DNA from: Verrucomicrobiaceae bacterium
GTDB lineage: Bacteria > Verrucomicrobiota > Verrucomicrobiia > Chthoniobacterales > Chthoniobacteraceae
NCBI GenBank assembly: GCA_005791535.1
Contig: SXWH01000069.1
Span: 1 to 34,707 of the forward strand
Reading direction: 5' to 3'
Length of the DNA stretch: 34,707 nt
In this document: positions 14,633-23,534 of the stretch, piece by piece
How positions within the stretch are numbered: the first letter of the stretch is position 1
How the letters are laid out: every line of letters starts with the position of its first letter
The notes under the pieces: generated by a model
Databases searched by the model: none
Told to the model about the DNA's origin: nothing
The model's input: only the letters and a program-made list of their open reading frames with translations
Made by a program: the position numbers and the translations under genes

Positions 14633-15664
14633 ATGCTGAATCTCGATGCTTTGTTGGAAACGAATCTAATTCCGGACGGTTTAATCCGCGCCGGCATCCG
14701 TCGTCTGCTCGCGGGCACGTTGCGTGAGCACACGCGGCCAAATGTCGAGGAACAGCGTGCGGCGCTTCTCGCTTACGTTGCGGACTTGAAAAAGCGCGGC
14801 ATCGCCGAGCAGACGCAGGATGCGAACATCCAGCATTACGAAGTGCCGACGCGCTTCTACCAGCTCTGCCTCGGCAAGCGCCTCAAATACAGTTCGGGAC
14901 TCTGGACGGACGACGTTGCATCGCTCGATGCGGCGGAGGAGAAGATGCTCGCTCTCACTTGTGAACGCGCGGCTCTTGCGGATGGACAGCGCATTCTAGA
15001 GCTCGGATGCGGATGGGGTTCGCTCTCGCTTTGGATGGCGGAGAAATACCCGAACGCGCAAATCACCGGCGTCTCAAACTCGCGCACGCAAAAGGCGCAC
15101 ATCGATGCCGAGGCGGAACGGCGCGGGTTGAAGAATCTGACCATCATCACCGCGGACATGAATGTTTTCGAGGCACCCGCGACCTACGAGCGCGTGGTGA
15201 GTGTCGAGATGTTCGAGCACATGAAAAACTATCAGGCCCTGCTCGCAAAGGTTGCGCGCTGGCTGGAACCGGGCGGTCGGCTTTTCGTCCATATTTTCAC
15301 CCACCGCGAGCTCGCGTATCACTACATCGACAAGGGCCCGAGCGACTGGATGACGCGCTACTTTTTCGCCGGAGGACAGATGCCTTCGGATGACCTGCTG
15401 CTCTACTTTCAGGAGGATCTGCGCATCGAGGAACACTGGTGTGTGAGTGGAACGCACTATCAGAAAACCGCCGAGGCCTGGCTGCAAAACATGGACGCAA
15501 ATCGCGCGGAAATCTGGCCGCTCTTTGAGCAAACCTACGGTGCTGCGAATGCGAAACGCTGGTGGGCTTACTGGCGTGTATTCTACATGGCCTGCGCGGA
15601 ACTTTGGGGCTATCGCGACGGGAATGAATGGCATGTTTCGCACTACCGCTTTGTGAAGCGCTGA
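14633..15664 (+). CDS. CFA-synthase-like SAM-dependent methyltransferase (second homologue)
   Basis: 343 residues from ATG 14633; the in-frame upstream extension to 14477 has an atypical sequence and is rejected. Motifs: [20 protein letters not shown] (about 67-86), [16 protein letters not shown] (122-137, SAM site), SVEMFEHM (190-197, catalytic Glu region) and a C-terminal [20 protein letters not shown]. It belongs to the same superfamily as the CFA synthase at 9204 but is closer by motif to the cfa-like/coclaurine-N-methyltransferase-type branch with QHYEVPT and no N-terminal domain. It may therefore act on a lipid or a small amine. It is divergently transcribed from the kef pair and not in the lipid operon. 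Substrate not determined. Confidence 0.85.
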   Translation: MLNLDALLETNLIPDGLIRAGIRRLLAGTLREHTRPNVEEQRAALLAYVADLKKRGIAEQTQDANIQHYEVPTRFYQLCLGKRLKYSSGLWTDDVASLDAAEEKMLALTCERAALADGQRILELGCGWGSLSLWMAEKYPNAQITGVSNSRTQKAHIDAEAERRGLKNLTIITADMNVFEAPATYERVVSVEMFEHMKNYQALLAKVARWLEPGGRLFVHIFTHRELAYHYIDKGPSDWMTRYFFAGGQMPSDDLLLYFQEDLRIEEHWCVSGTHYQKTAEAWLQNMDANRAEIWPLFEQTYGAANAKRWWAYWRVFYMACAELWGYRDGNEWHVSHYRFVKR

Positions 15665-15733
15665 CGGGCCTCGGGACGTTGGAAGTTTCCTGCGTCTCCT
15701 AATGCATCGTGTGCGACGCGGTCATCTCGAGGC

Positions 15734-17011
15734 ATGCAAAAGTTCGCAATTCTCGCCACCCTCGTCCTCAGTCCAATCGTGCTCGCCGCTGGCGAGTCCC
15801 AGCTTCCGCCGAATGCCCGGCTCGCGATTATTGGTGACTCAATCACAGAGCAGAAGCTGTATTCCAAATTCATGGAGACGTACGTGGTCGCGTGCGCGGG
15901 GAGGCAGGATGTTCGCGTGTTTCAGTTTGGTTGGAGCGGCGAGACCGCAGGTGGGTTTGCCGCGCGGCTCGAGAATGACCTCGGTGTTTTCAAGCCCACG
16001 ACAGCCACGCTTTGCTACGGCATGAATGACGGTAGTTACCGTCCTTTCGAAGCGACCATTGGAAAGCGATACGAGGATGCGATGCGCAGTGTTGTCACGA
16101 AATTGGATTTGATTGGCGCGAAGCACGTGGTCGTGGGAACCCCCGGTGCCGTGGATACGAAGTTCTTCGCTCGGCCGAACTTTGGCGGAGAGGGCGCGAA
16201 ACTCGACGCGGCGGCCGGCTACAACGAGAGCCTTGCGAAGCTCGGTGCCATCGGGAAGGCGCTCTCAACGGAATATGGCAAGGCGTTTGCCGACGTGCAT
16301 CAGCCGATGATCGATGCGATGGCAAAAGGAAAGGCTGCTCTCGGTGAAAAGTATGACGTATGCGGCGGCGACGGTGTGCATCCGGGACCGAATGGCCAGC
16401 TCATCATGGCTTATGCGTTTCTGAAGGGGCTCGGGTTCGATGGGAAGATTGCGGAGATTCAGGTCGACATGAAGGGCACGGCTTCCGCAAGCGACGGACA
16501 CAAAGTGCTTTCGAGTGGGTCGGGGCGGGTCGAATTGGAAAGCGTCCGCTATCCGTTTTGCTTTGATGGCGACGAGAAGTCGTCCGGCGGAACCCGCAGC
16601 ATGACAGCATTTTTGCCGTTCAACGATGATCTGAACCGCTTTGTCCTCAAGGTGAGCAATCTGAGTGGTGACAAGGCGAAGGTCACGTGGGGAGGCGGTA
16701 CGAAAGAGTTCACAAGGGAGCAGCTTTCGAAGGGCGTTAACCTTGCGGCGGAGTTTGCGACGACGCCGTTTGATGGTGCGTTTAAGAACTACATGAGTGC
16801 CGCGGGAAAAAAGCAGGGCTTTGAGACCGGGATGATAAAAGACTTCGTCACCAAATTCCGTGGCTTCGCGGGAGATGTTAAGGAGCAACCGGAACTCGGC
16901 AACGCTCTGGATGCGCTGAAGAAGCAGCTTGGATTGCGTCAGGCGGCGCTGGACGATGCGGCCCGCAAGGTTTTGGTGCCGATCAGGCACACTATCGAAA
17001 TCAAGGAGTGA
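15734..17011 (+). CDS. Exported SGNH/GDSL-type esterase
   Basis: 425 residues. Signal peptide MQKFAILATLVLSPIVLAAG, cleaved after about residue 19. Catalytic SGNH motifs: GDSIT (34-38, Ser36), the glycine-containing block II, GMNDG (96-100, Asn98), and DGVHPGPNG (about 213-221, Asp213 and His216). These identify a periplasmic or secreted GDSL hydrolase that removes acyl or acetyl groups, commonly from polysaccharides. The roughly 200 residues after the catalytic domain are extra and unrecognised, so the protein is longer than a minimal GDSL enzyme (about 200-230). It precedes a ConA-like lectin/glucanase-fold protein at 34 bases, suggesting a role in polysaccharide breakdown. Confidence 0.9.
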   Translation: MQKFAILATLVLSPIVLAAGESQLPPNARLAIIGDSITEQKLYSKFMETYVVACAGRQDVRVFQFGWSGETAGGFAARLENDLGVFKPTTATLCYGMNDGSYRPFEATIGKRYEDAMRSVVTKLDLIGAKHVVVGTPGAVDTKFFARPNFGGEGAKLDAAAGYNESLAKLGAIGKALSTEYGKAFADVHQPMIDAMAKGKAALGEKYDVCGGDGVHPGPNGQLIMAYAFLKGLGFDGKIAEIQVDMKGTASASDGHKVLSSGSGRVELESVRYPFCFDGDEKSSGGTRSMTAFLPFNDDLNRFVLKVSNLSGDKAKVTWGGGTKEFTREQLSKGVNLAAEFATTPFDGAFKNYMSAAGKKQGFETGMIKDFVTKFRGFAGDVKEQPELGNALDALKKQLGLRQAALDDAARKVLVPIRHTIEIKE

Positions 17012-17045
17012 TCCGATTGTGCAGGCGTACGAGTTCCGATATTCA

Positions 17046-17756
17046 ATGGTTATGAAATCATTCATCACTTCATTCGTCGTCCTCGGTTCTTTTTTCGCTG
17101 CGGCCGCCGAGCCGACGGGAATCCCTGCGGGGTTCACGCTCCAGTATCAGCAGGACTTCAAGGACGCGGGCGCGCTGAAGGATTTCGTCTTCACGGATTC
17201 ATCGGCATGGCGATGGGTTGATGGTGATGGCAAGCAGGCGATGGAGTTGCACAAACAGAGTGCGTACAAACCGGAGGTCCGTTCGCCTGTGAACATTGCG
17301 CTGATTGCTGGCCGGCAGTTCGGCGATTTTGTGATGGAAGCCCAGTGCATGCAGACCGGGAAGGAATACGGGCATCGCGACATGATTTTCGTATTCGGTT
17401 TTCAAGAGCCGACGAAGTTTTACTACACCCACATCGCGACCAAGGCGGACGACCACGCGAATCAAATCTTCATCGTGAACGGAAAGCCGCGGGAGAAAAT
17501 CTCGAAGACCTCGAATGACGGCAATCAGTGGGGTTTGAACGTCTGGCGGAAAGTCCGGATAGAGCGCGAAGGGGCGGTCATCCGTGTTTTCTTCGACGAT
17601 ATGTCAAAGCCGGTGATGACTGCGGAGGATGCTACTTTTGGTGCGGGATGGATTGGTTTCGGCTCGTTCGACGACACTGGAAAAGTTTCCGGCATCCGTG
17701 TCTGGTCGAAAAGCGCGACGGAGAAGGCAGCACCGGCGTTTCCAGTGGGGAAATAG
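17046..17756 (+). CDS. Exported ConA-like lectin/glucanase-fold protein (DUF1080-type)
   Basis: 236 residues from ATG 17046 (a second ATG lies at 17052 and could also be used). Signal peptide MVMKSFITSFVVLGSFFAAA. The mature part is beta-rich with the conserved Trp/Phe-rich edges of concanavalin A-like folds: SAWRWVDGDGKQAMELH, then FGDFVMEAQCMQTGKEYGHR, then FYYTHIATKADDHANQIFIV, ending in GWIGFGSFDDTGKVSGIRVW. It fits the DUF1080/3-keto-disaccharide-hydrolase-like group that is strongly expanded in Verrucomicrobia and Planctomycetes. Activity cannot be deduced. It follows the SGNH hydrolase in the same direction and may be co-transcribed. Confidence 0.78.
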   Translation: MVMKSFITSFVVLGSFFAAAAEPTGIPAGFTLQYQQDFKDAGALKDFVFTDSSAWRWVDGDGKQAMELHKQSAYKPEVRSPVNIALIAGRQFGDFVMEAQCMQTGKEYGHRDMIFVFGFQEPTKFYYTHIATKADDHANQIFIVNGKPREKISKTSNDGNQWGLNVWRKVRIEREGAVIRVFFDDMSKPVMTAEDATFGAGWIGFGSFDDTGKVSGIRVWSKSATEKAAPAFPVGK

Positions 17757-17805
17757 ATCGAACGGCTTGACGCGGGCGCGGGCGCAAGCATTGTGCGCGT
17801 CCGTC

Positions 17806-18984
17806 ATGTCCAATCGATTCATCTTCCCGGTCCTCGCCATCACATCGCTTTGCGCAGTTGCGCAGAATCCGGCAGCAGCGCCTGCCAAACAGCAGCCCGC
17901 TCCGACAGCGCCCGCCGGTGCGGAAAAGCCGGCGGCACCCAAGCTGCCCGAGGCGTTTTTGAAAGCCAAAGAGGCTGCGGAGAAAGGCGACATGGCTACG
18001 GCGGTCAAGATTCTTACTGCCGAGGCGGAGAAGGGGAACGTCGAGGCCATGACCGCTGTGGCGGAGTTTTATGTGGCTGGTCGGGGCGTGGAGCAGTCCG
18101 CCGAGACAGGCGTGAAGTGGCTCACGAAGGCTGCGGATGCTGGCCACCCACCGGCGCAGACGACGCTTGCGATGTTGTTCTTCAACGGCGCACAGGGAGT
18201 CAAAAAGGACGAGGAGCGTGCGCGCTTTCTTTTGCAGCAGGCGGCCGAAGCCGGCTACGCGCCGGCGCAGTTTCAGTCGGGTGCAATCGCGGAGGCTGCG
18301 GTAGATACGAAAGTTCGGGAGCCCAACTGGAAGGATTCCCGATTCTGGTACGAGAAAGCCGCTGCGCAGGGGAATCCCGACGCCTTGCTGGCTATGGTCC
18401 GTTACCACGATCAAGGACTCGGCGGACCGGCGGATGCAGCGAAGGCAACGGAGAGTTGCATGGCGGCGGCGAAGGCCGGGAATGTGGTGGCGATGAACGA
18501 AATGGGCGTTCGCTACCAACGGGGCACGGGCATTCGTGCGGACAACGTTGCGGCGATCGGGTGGTTCACCGTGGCAACCCAGTACGGGCTGGCGACGGCG
18601 TTCATCAATCTCGGTAATTGCTACGAAACCGGGAACGGCGTGCGTCAGGATTTTTCGCGTGCCGGGGAATACTATGCTGCTGCTGCGAAGGGCGGAAATC
18701 CGGTCGCGCAGATGTTGATTGGCCGCTTCTTCGAAGAGGGCATGGGGACGCCGGTCAATCTCGCATACGCTTACGTAAATTACACGCGTGCTGCTGCGGG
18801 CGGACTTCAGGATGCCACAAAGAAGCGTGATGAAATCAAAGCGAAGCTGACCCCCGCGCAATTGAAGGAAGCCGAGGATATTCTGTCCGGCGCGGCAGCG
18901 AAAGCCGCTGCAACGTCCGGGGCAAATCCCGCGGACACCGGGAAGAAGACGGACCCGAAGAAAGCGGATCCAAAGAAGAAGTAG
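17806..18984 (+). CDS. Exported Sel1-repeat protein
   Basis: 392 residues from ATG 17806, giving a signal peptide MSNRFIFPVLAITSLCAVAQ; an in-frame upstream start at 17629 would lie inside the ConA-like gene. After a Pro/Ala-rich linker, Sel1-like repeats fill about residues 50-345, each a roughly 36-residue helical hairpin with the A-x-x-G/A pattern (AAEAGYAPAQFQSG, AAKAGNVVAMNEMGVRYQRG, CYETGNGVRQDFSRAGEYY). Sel1 arrays act as protein-protein interaction scaffolds. The C-terminus is very basic (KKTDPKKADPKKK), perhaps binding nucleic acid or polyanions. It is likely periplasmic; partner unknown. Confidence 0.9.
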   Translation: MSNRFIFPVLAITSLCAVAQNPAAAPAKQQPAPTAPAGAEKPAAPKLPEAFLKAKEAAEKGDMATAVKILTAEAEKGNVEAMTAVAEFYVAGRGVEQSAETGVKWLTKAADAGHPPAQTTLAMLFFNGAQGVKKDEERARFLLQQAAEAGYAPAQFQSGAIAEAAVDTKVREPNWKDSRFWYEKAAAQGNPDALLAMVRYHDQGLGGPADAAKATESCMAAAKAGNVVAMNEMGVRYQRGTGIRADNVAAIGWFTVATQYGLATAFINLGNCYETGNGVRQDFSRAGEYYAAAAKGGNPVAQMLIGRFFEEGMGTPVNLAYAYVNYTRAAAGGLQDATKKRDEIKAKLTPAQLKEAEDILSGAAAKAAATSGANPADTGKKTDPKKADPKKK

Positions 18985-18990
18985 GCCGCG

Positions 18991-20553
18991 TCAGGGCGCG
19001 ATTTTCTTAGATTTCGCGATCGGTTGGTTCGTGCTCACGAGTCGAATCTCGACCGAGTGGGACATGCCGTCCTGGAACCACGGTGAAATGTCCGCGCGGA
19101 AACCGTGGCGGCCGTTTCCGTATTTCCGTTCCTTCAAATCCGGACGGTCGATGTTTGCCGGAACACGCATCGCCCAACGAGAATCGACGTAGATATCCAC
19201 TTCGAGTCCGCCGTTCGCGTGGTCGCGCCGCCACACGTAGCCCTCGACGACTGAGGGACTCCATGTTTCCACCTTCTCTTCGTGTGCCGGCGGAGGAGGA
19301 GGGATGAGGCGTCCGCTGAAAATTAGCATCCCGAATGCAACAATGTGAAAGGTGACGAGTCGCGCGACCCAGCGGTTGCGCGGCGTGTCGGTGATGCGTT
19401 TGGTCTGTTTGTTCCACCGGGCGAATACATCGTAGCAGTTTACGAGAATCGCGTGGTAGAGACCGTAGATGATGTAGTGGAGCGCGAAGCCGTGCCAGAC
19501 GCCCATGATGCCAAACGTGAGAAATGTTCCGAGGTAGCCGGCGGTGGTTTTTGCCTTGAACCATTTGCCTTTTGCGGCGGCGAGTTGGAACCGCATGTGA
19601 ACATGGTCGCGTAGCCAGAAGCTGAGGCTTTGATGCCACCGCGCCCAGAAATCCCGGATGTTTCGCGCAAGAAAAGGCGCGTCGAAATTTTCCGGCGTTC
19701 GGATACCGAGCAGGCGGCTGATGCCGACCGCAAAAGCACTGTAGCCCGCGAAATCGAAGAACAGGTAAAGCGTGTAGGAATACATCGAGCCAAATGTGCC
19801 GAGGAATCCGGGGGTGCGTTCCAGCGGGGTTTCGAGGTGGCGATCGATGAGTGCTGCGATTATGAATTTGTAGAGGAATCCGCGCATGATGCGCTGCACG
19901 GCGAAGTCGAGATCATCCAGGAATTCCTGTCGCGAGCGTTCTTTCGCCCAGTCCTGCCCAAACCTGCGATAACGATCAATCGGGCCGGAAGAGACTGTCG
20001 GAAAGAAAAACAGAAACGCGAAGAGTTGACCGGGGGAGAGCGATTTAATCACACCGTCGTGAATCGAAAAAACCACATCGAGCGCCCGGAAGGTAACGTA
20101 GCTGATGCCGAGAAATCCGAACGCATTTTCCACCGCAAAATACGGCAGCAATTTTGAAGCAAACAGCGGCGCGAGCGAGAGTGTCAGCGCCGCGTAGAAC
20201 ATCGCGCGGGATTTCCAGCGCAGGAACACGTAACACGTGGCGCACTGCCAGAGTGCCGAAAGGAGAAAGATGTAGAACGGTGCAAACTGCACCGCTGTCC
20301 CGTGAATCTCCCAAGGCTGCAGGAGTTCCGGTCCGCCCACTTCCGGAAGATGCAGGCCGGCAATTCGAAGTGTGGCACTCGTGTGGGAGCTGAAGACGAA
20401 ACCGAGCGTGAGAATCGACGCAACGAAGCTCCGCCTCGCGCTCGCCTTTCCGAGCAAACCAAGAATGCAGACGGGAAGCGCCGCATAAAGCAGCAGCACT
20501 CCAAAGAATGTCCAATCAGCAAAGGGTGTCATCGGGCAGGAATCCGAGAACAA
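18991..20553 (-). CDS. MBOAT-family O-acyltransferase with C-terminal soluble domain
   Basis: 520 residues if TTG 20553 is used; AGGA lies 8 bases upstream of that TTG. ATG 20532 is the alternative (513 residues). Membrane segments fill about residues 15-410. Catalytic motif region RWHQSLSFWLRDHVHMRF (His307) and GVWHGF (His354) are the conserved MBOAT (DltB/AlgI/PatA-type) residues. These enzymes transfer acyl groups, usually to extracytoplasmic polysaccharides. DltB partners (dltA/dltC/dltD) are not in the window. The last ~100 residues (about 420-520) form a soluble beta-rich extension predicted outside the core; its role is unknown. Partner acyl carrier not seen, so substrate is open. Confidence 0.88.
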   Translation of the reverse strand: MFSDSCPMTPFADWTFFGVLLLYAALPVCILGLLGKASARRSFVASILTLGFVFSSHTSATLRIAGLHLPEVGGPELLQPWEIHGTAVQFAPFYIFLLSALWQCATCYVFLRWKSRAMFYAALTLSLAPLFASKLLPYFAVENAFGFLGISYVTFRALDVVFSIHDGVIKSLSPGQLFAFLFFFPTVSSGPIDRYRRFGQDWAKERSRQEFLDDLDFAVQRIMRGFLYKFIIAALIDRHLETPLERTPGFLGTFGSMYSYTLYLFFDFAGYSAFAVGISRLLGIRTPENFDAPFLARNIRDFWARWHQSLSFWLRDHVHMRFQLAAAKGKWFKAKTTAGYLGTFLTFGIMGVWHGFALHYIIYGLYHAILVNCYDVFARWNKQTKRITDTPRNRWVARLVTFHIVAFGMLIFSGRLIPPPPPAHEEKVETWSPSVVEGYVWRRDHANGGLEVDIYVDSRWAMRVPANIDRPDLKERKYGNGRHGFRADISPWFQDGMSHSVEIRLVSTNQPIAKSKKIAP

Positions 20554-20604
20554 AACACTCTTCCTGCCGAGTCCTTAGCTTCGCCGCTCAACGGGCGCTG
20601 GAAA

Positions 20605-21546
20605 TTAACGTCCAAACGCCTTCCGGAGCATTTCGAGGCTCTTGGGCACGGCAGTGTCCGCCGGTTCCTTGCCCTCCATTTCGAGCGCCACGTAGCCAGT
20701 GTAAGCAGCATCCGCGAGAATCTTTGCAATGCGTGAGTAGTCGAGCTCGAGCGTGTACCAAAGCCCGCCGCCATTGTACGTCTTCGCCTGCACGAACACC
20801 GTGCGTGGCGCGATCGCGGCGAGTTTGTCGTAAGGATCTTCTAGGAAGTTTCCGGTGTCCATCAGTGCGCCGATGAACGGCGAGTTAAACGCACCGAGAA
20901 TGCGATTCATCCCTTCGGGCGAACGGGACAGGCCCCAATGATTCTCGAGTGCGAGGATAACGCCGAGTTCCTCCGCGCGCTTTAGGCATTTGCCGAGTCC
21001 GTCGATGGACCATGCGAACGCCTCGTCTTCGCTGTGCCCCGCGATCGGTGGCTCCAATCCGCGCTTTTTCATGAATTCATCGAAGTCTTCAATCGTGCGC
21101 CAGCGGCCTGCGTTGACGCGAATGCACGGCGCTCCGATGGCGTCGGCAATCTCGATTGTCTTGATGGTATGATCCACCGCAGCCTGCCGTGCCTTCGGGT
21201 CGGGGCTCACAAAGTTCTGATGCGTGCTCAGGCAAATGAGATCGATTCCGTTCCGAAACGCGTGCCGTTTGAGGTTGCGGCAGTAGGCGCGGCCTGCGGC
21301 GTCGAGCGGGGCTTTCTCATCCAGTTCCATCTGCCGGTGCAGCACATCGACTCCTTCCACTCCGAGTTGGGCGGCGCGCTCGATGACGGTCTCGATTGGG
21401 AATTTCTTCTCCTCGAAATGCCAGTAGCTGTAAGTCGAGACGCCAAATTTGATGGGCTTCGGAAACTTCGGCGGAGCGGAATTGTCGGCGATTGCCGAGG
21501 CAGCGAGGGTTGCTGTCCCGGCGGTGAGGAATTGGCGGCGGTTCAT
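20605..21546 (-). CDS. Tat-exported sugar phosphate isomerase/epimerase-like TIM barrel
   Basis: 313 residues. The N-terminus MNRRQFLTAGTATLAASAIA is a twin-arginine signal (RRQFL), so it is exported folded to the periplasm. The rest is a xylose-isomerase-like (AP endonuclease 2 superfamily) barrel: PIKFGVSTYSYWHFEEKKFP, then IRVNAGRWRTIED, then ILALENHWGLSRSPEGMN, with the conserved E-N-H metal-site cluster near the third segment. Such Tat-exported proteins are abundant in Verrucomicrobia and Planctomycetes; substrates are generally unknown. It is preceded on its strand by the TRIC-type channel gene with a gap of only 54 bp. Confidence 0.87.
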   Translation of the reverse strand: MNRRQFLTAGTATLAASAIADNSAPPKFPKPIKFGVSTYSYWHFEEKKFPIETVIERAAQLGVEGVDVLHRQMELDEKAPLDAAGRAYCRNLKRHAFRNGIDLICLSTHQNFVSPDPKARQAAVDHTIKTIEIADAIGAPCIRVNAGRWRTIEDFDEFMKKRGLEPPIAGHSEDEAFAWSIDGLGKCLKRAEELGVILALENHWGLSRSPEGMNRILGAFNSPFIGALMDTGNFLEDPYDKLAAIAPRTVFVQAKTYNGGGLWYTLELDYSRIAKILADAAYTGYVALEMEGKEPADTAVPKSLEMLRKAFGR

Positions 21547-21600
21547 GATGGATGGATAGCGGTTTTTTCGACGGGTGCCACGCTAATGTGAGGAGATGTG

Positions 21601-22218
21601 TCAGTCCTCGCGCGGATCATCGAAGACCGGCAGCGAGATGCGCCAACGGATGCCGATGAGGCGTAGACCAAACGTCAAAGCGACCCCGATCGGCATGTTC
21701 TCGACGGCGCCGGGGCGGAATTTTTCGAGTAACACGAACACTAGCGCGCCGAAAATTGCCGCAGTCGCGTAGAGGTAAATGTCGCGTCGGAATACATGTG
21801 GAATCTGCCCGACAAGAACGTCGCGCCACATGCCGCCGGCAACTCCGGTGATTACACCCATGGTGACGGCGATGTGTGGCGCTACGCCGAAATGAAGCGC
21901 TTTGCGCGCACCGAGCATGGTGAAAAATGCGAGGGCTGCCGCGTCGGCGACGAGTAGAATTCTGGTCGGAATGTCGCGCAATCTCGCGAGGAAGAATGTC
22001 GCAAACGCAGTGGCGCCCGCGGTTACTGCGAACGAGGAATCACGAACCCAGAAGACCGGCGTGTCGCCGAGTGTGAGATCGCGAATGGTGCCGCCGCCGA
22101 ATGCTGTGACGAGGGCCAGTACGAGAACACCGAAGAGGTCCACGCGTTTTCCTTTTGCCGCGAGAACGCCCGTGATCGCGGCGACGGCGACGCCGAGGTG
22201 TTCGAGAATGATTTGCAT
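21601..22218 (-). CDS. Trimeric intracellular cation channel family protein (YicG/UPF0126)
   Basis: 205 residues, typical for the bacterial TRIC/YicG family. Two halves share sequence: residues around 8-47 (GVAVAAITGVLAAKGKRVDL) and 95-140 (MLGARKALHFGVAPHIAVTM), each with the family-specific G-containing helices (GGGTIRDLTLGD; GGMWRDVLVGQIP). The internal duplication with conserved GGG..RD and GG..RD motifs identifies the fold, which forms trimeric cation channels. Located in the cytoplasmic membrane. Physiological ion not deduced. It follows the exported hypothetical at 48 bp and precedes the sugar-isomerase gene. Confidence 0.9.
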   Translation of the reverse strand: MQIILEHLGVAVAAITGVLAAKGKRVDLFGVLVLALVTAFGGGTIRDLTLGDTPVFWVRDSSFAVTAGATAFATFFLARLRDIPTRILLVADAAALAFFTMLGARKALHFGVAPHIAVTMGVITGVAGGMWRDVLVGQIPHVFRRDIYLYATAAIFGALVFVLLEKFRPGAVENMPIGVALTFGLRLIGIRWRISLPVFDDPRED

Positions 22219-22266
22219 GCAGTTGGCGGTTTGACCCGTGCGAAGGTGTGCCGCCAGATGGATGAA

Positions 22267-22860
22267 TCAGCGCCGCGCTGACTTGCGCGGCTTTGCCGGT
22301 GCCGGTTCGGGCTCGGGCACCGCTGCCTGTTTGCGGGAATCGAGCCAGTCGGAGAGGTAGCGATGACGTCCCTCTGCAACGATCGGGAGTTTGTATGCGC
22401 CGATTTCAGTGAGGTTGAATGGCCGGGTGCTCTCAGTTTCGAGCAGGATGTAACTTACGTCGCGGTTGACGTCGTGGTCCGTCCCCCATGATGCGGCAAG
22501 CGGAATGTTCTTCAGCGCAGGCTGCCATGCCGGTCCGGGAGCTGCCTTTTGGTTTGATGTAGAAATCGAAAACCGTGCCGTGCCCGCTCCCAGCATCGTA
22601 ATGCGTTGGACGGGCGTCGCCGATGGAAGCGCCACGAGGAATTGATGACGGCCCGGTTCGATTCGGACGCCGGTCGATTCATTTCCGTCGAGCAACGCCG
22701 CGCCAAAAGCCGGTGTTTCAAATGTCCCGGTTGCGGCGTTGAAGACCTGAATTCTGCAAATGACACGGTCGCTTTTTGCCGGGTCGCTTATCTGACTGCC
22801 TGGCGCAGCGAGTGCGGTGGAAGCTGCAACTGCGAGGCACGGAATGATGAGACGCTTCAT
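22267..22860 (-). CDS. Exported protein of unknown function
   Basis: 197 residues with a signal peptide MKRLIIPCLAVAASTALAAP (cleavage near residue 18-19). The mature part is beta-rich (VICRIQVFNAATGTFETPAF; SYILLETESTRPFNLTEIGA), which suggests a small beta-sandwich such as a discoidin-like fold; the call is weak. It ends in a Pro/Ala/Lys-rich basic tail (PEPEPAPAKPRKSARR), perhaps a linker to or for surface attachment. No catalytic motif is seen. It could be a co-transcribed companion of the downstream TRIC gene, although no functional link is apparent. Confidence 0.75.
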   Translation of the reverse strand: MKRLIIPCLAVAASTALAAPGSQISDPAKSDRVICRIQVFNAATGTFETPAFGAALLDGNESTGVRIEPGRHQFLVALPSATPVQRITMLGAGTARFSISTSNQKAAPGPAWQPALKNIPLAASWGTDHDVNRDVSYILLETESTRPFNLTEIGAYKLPIVAEGRHRYLSDWLDSRKQAAVPEPEPAPAKPRKSARR

Positions 22861-22932
22861 AGTGCCCGACGGATATGCGCGAAATCGGCGCCGGACTCAA
22901 GTCATCTCGCCACGAAGCCTCAAGCCCGCAAT

Positions 22933-23433
22933 TTAGCCGAGGCTCAATCGACTGTCTTCCCGCAGGAGTTCCTCCAGCGTGGCCCAGCCGTTTTCGTCCG
23001 TTGCCTGGAAGGCGTGGAGGTATACGGCAACCACGCCCGGGTCGTGTTTCCCGAGGAGGTCGGTGACGACTTCCGCGAGCTTTGCCTTTTCCGGAGCGGC
23101 GGGAAGTTCTTCGATCGTGCCGTGCTCGTCGTGCTGAATGCCAAGTCCGTCGAGGAAATCACACAGCAGTTTGCTCTGCGCGCCCACGAGCCAGATTTGG
23201 AGAATGTGGGCGGCCACATCGGCGTTTTGCTTGCGGGAGAGGCCCTCGCGAATCCACGCGTAACGCTCCGTGCGCGGCTTGCGCTCGAAGTAAACGGGGC
23301 GGATTTTCCGTTGCTGGCAAAGCGTCGTGAGTGTGGCCTGCAGGAGATTTGGCTCCTTTTCGGCAAGGTGGGTGAACAGGGCGGCCGCGACGGGCGCGGG
23401 CATTTTGGCGAAGATTTCGTTCGTTTTGTACAT
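22933..23433 (-). CDS. Conserved-looking soluble protein, unknown function
   Basis: 166 residues if ATG 23433 (MYKTNEIFAKMPAPVAAALF) is used; the frame is open to 23520 but the extra 29 residues are Arg/Cys-rich and unlike the rest, so the internal start is preferred. Helical throughout, with segments such as FTHLAEKEPNLLQATLTTLC, IRPVYFERKPRTERYAWIRE, and VVTDLLGKHDPGVVAVYLHA. No signal peptide or membrane helix is seen and no enzyme motif is recognised. A roughly 100-bp divergent gap separates it from the membrane protein gene at 23535. Cytosolic location is likely. Confidence 0.68.
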   Translation of the reverse strand: MYKTNEIFAKMPAPVAAALFTHLAEKEPNLLQATLTTLCQQRKIRPVYFERKPRTERYAWIREGLSRKQNADVAAHILQIWLVGAQSKLLCDFLDGLGIQHDEHGTIEELPAAPEKAKLAEVVTDLLGKHDPGVVAVYLHAFQATDENGWATLEELLREDSRLSLG

Positions 23434-23534
23434 CGTGCAGCGCGCACAGTAGGCGGACGTGCGTGCGAGGCAAGCCCGCGCAACGTTGTGCTTGCGCAAC
23501 AGCGCCGGGGCACGTTGCATGCGCGCTTCATTCG

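Noticed and set aside
17629..17805. Longer N-terminus of the Sel1 protein
   Set aside because: It lies inside the ConA-like gene; the ATG at 17806 gives a proper signal peptide.
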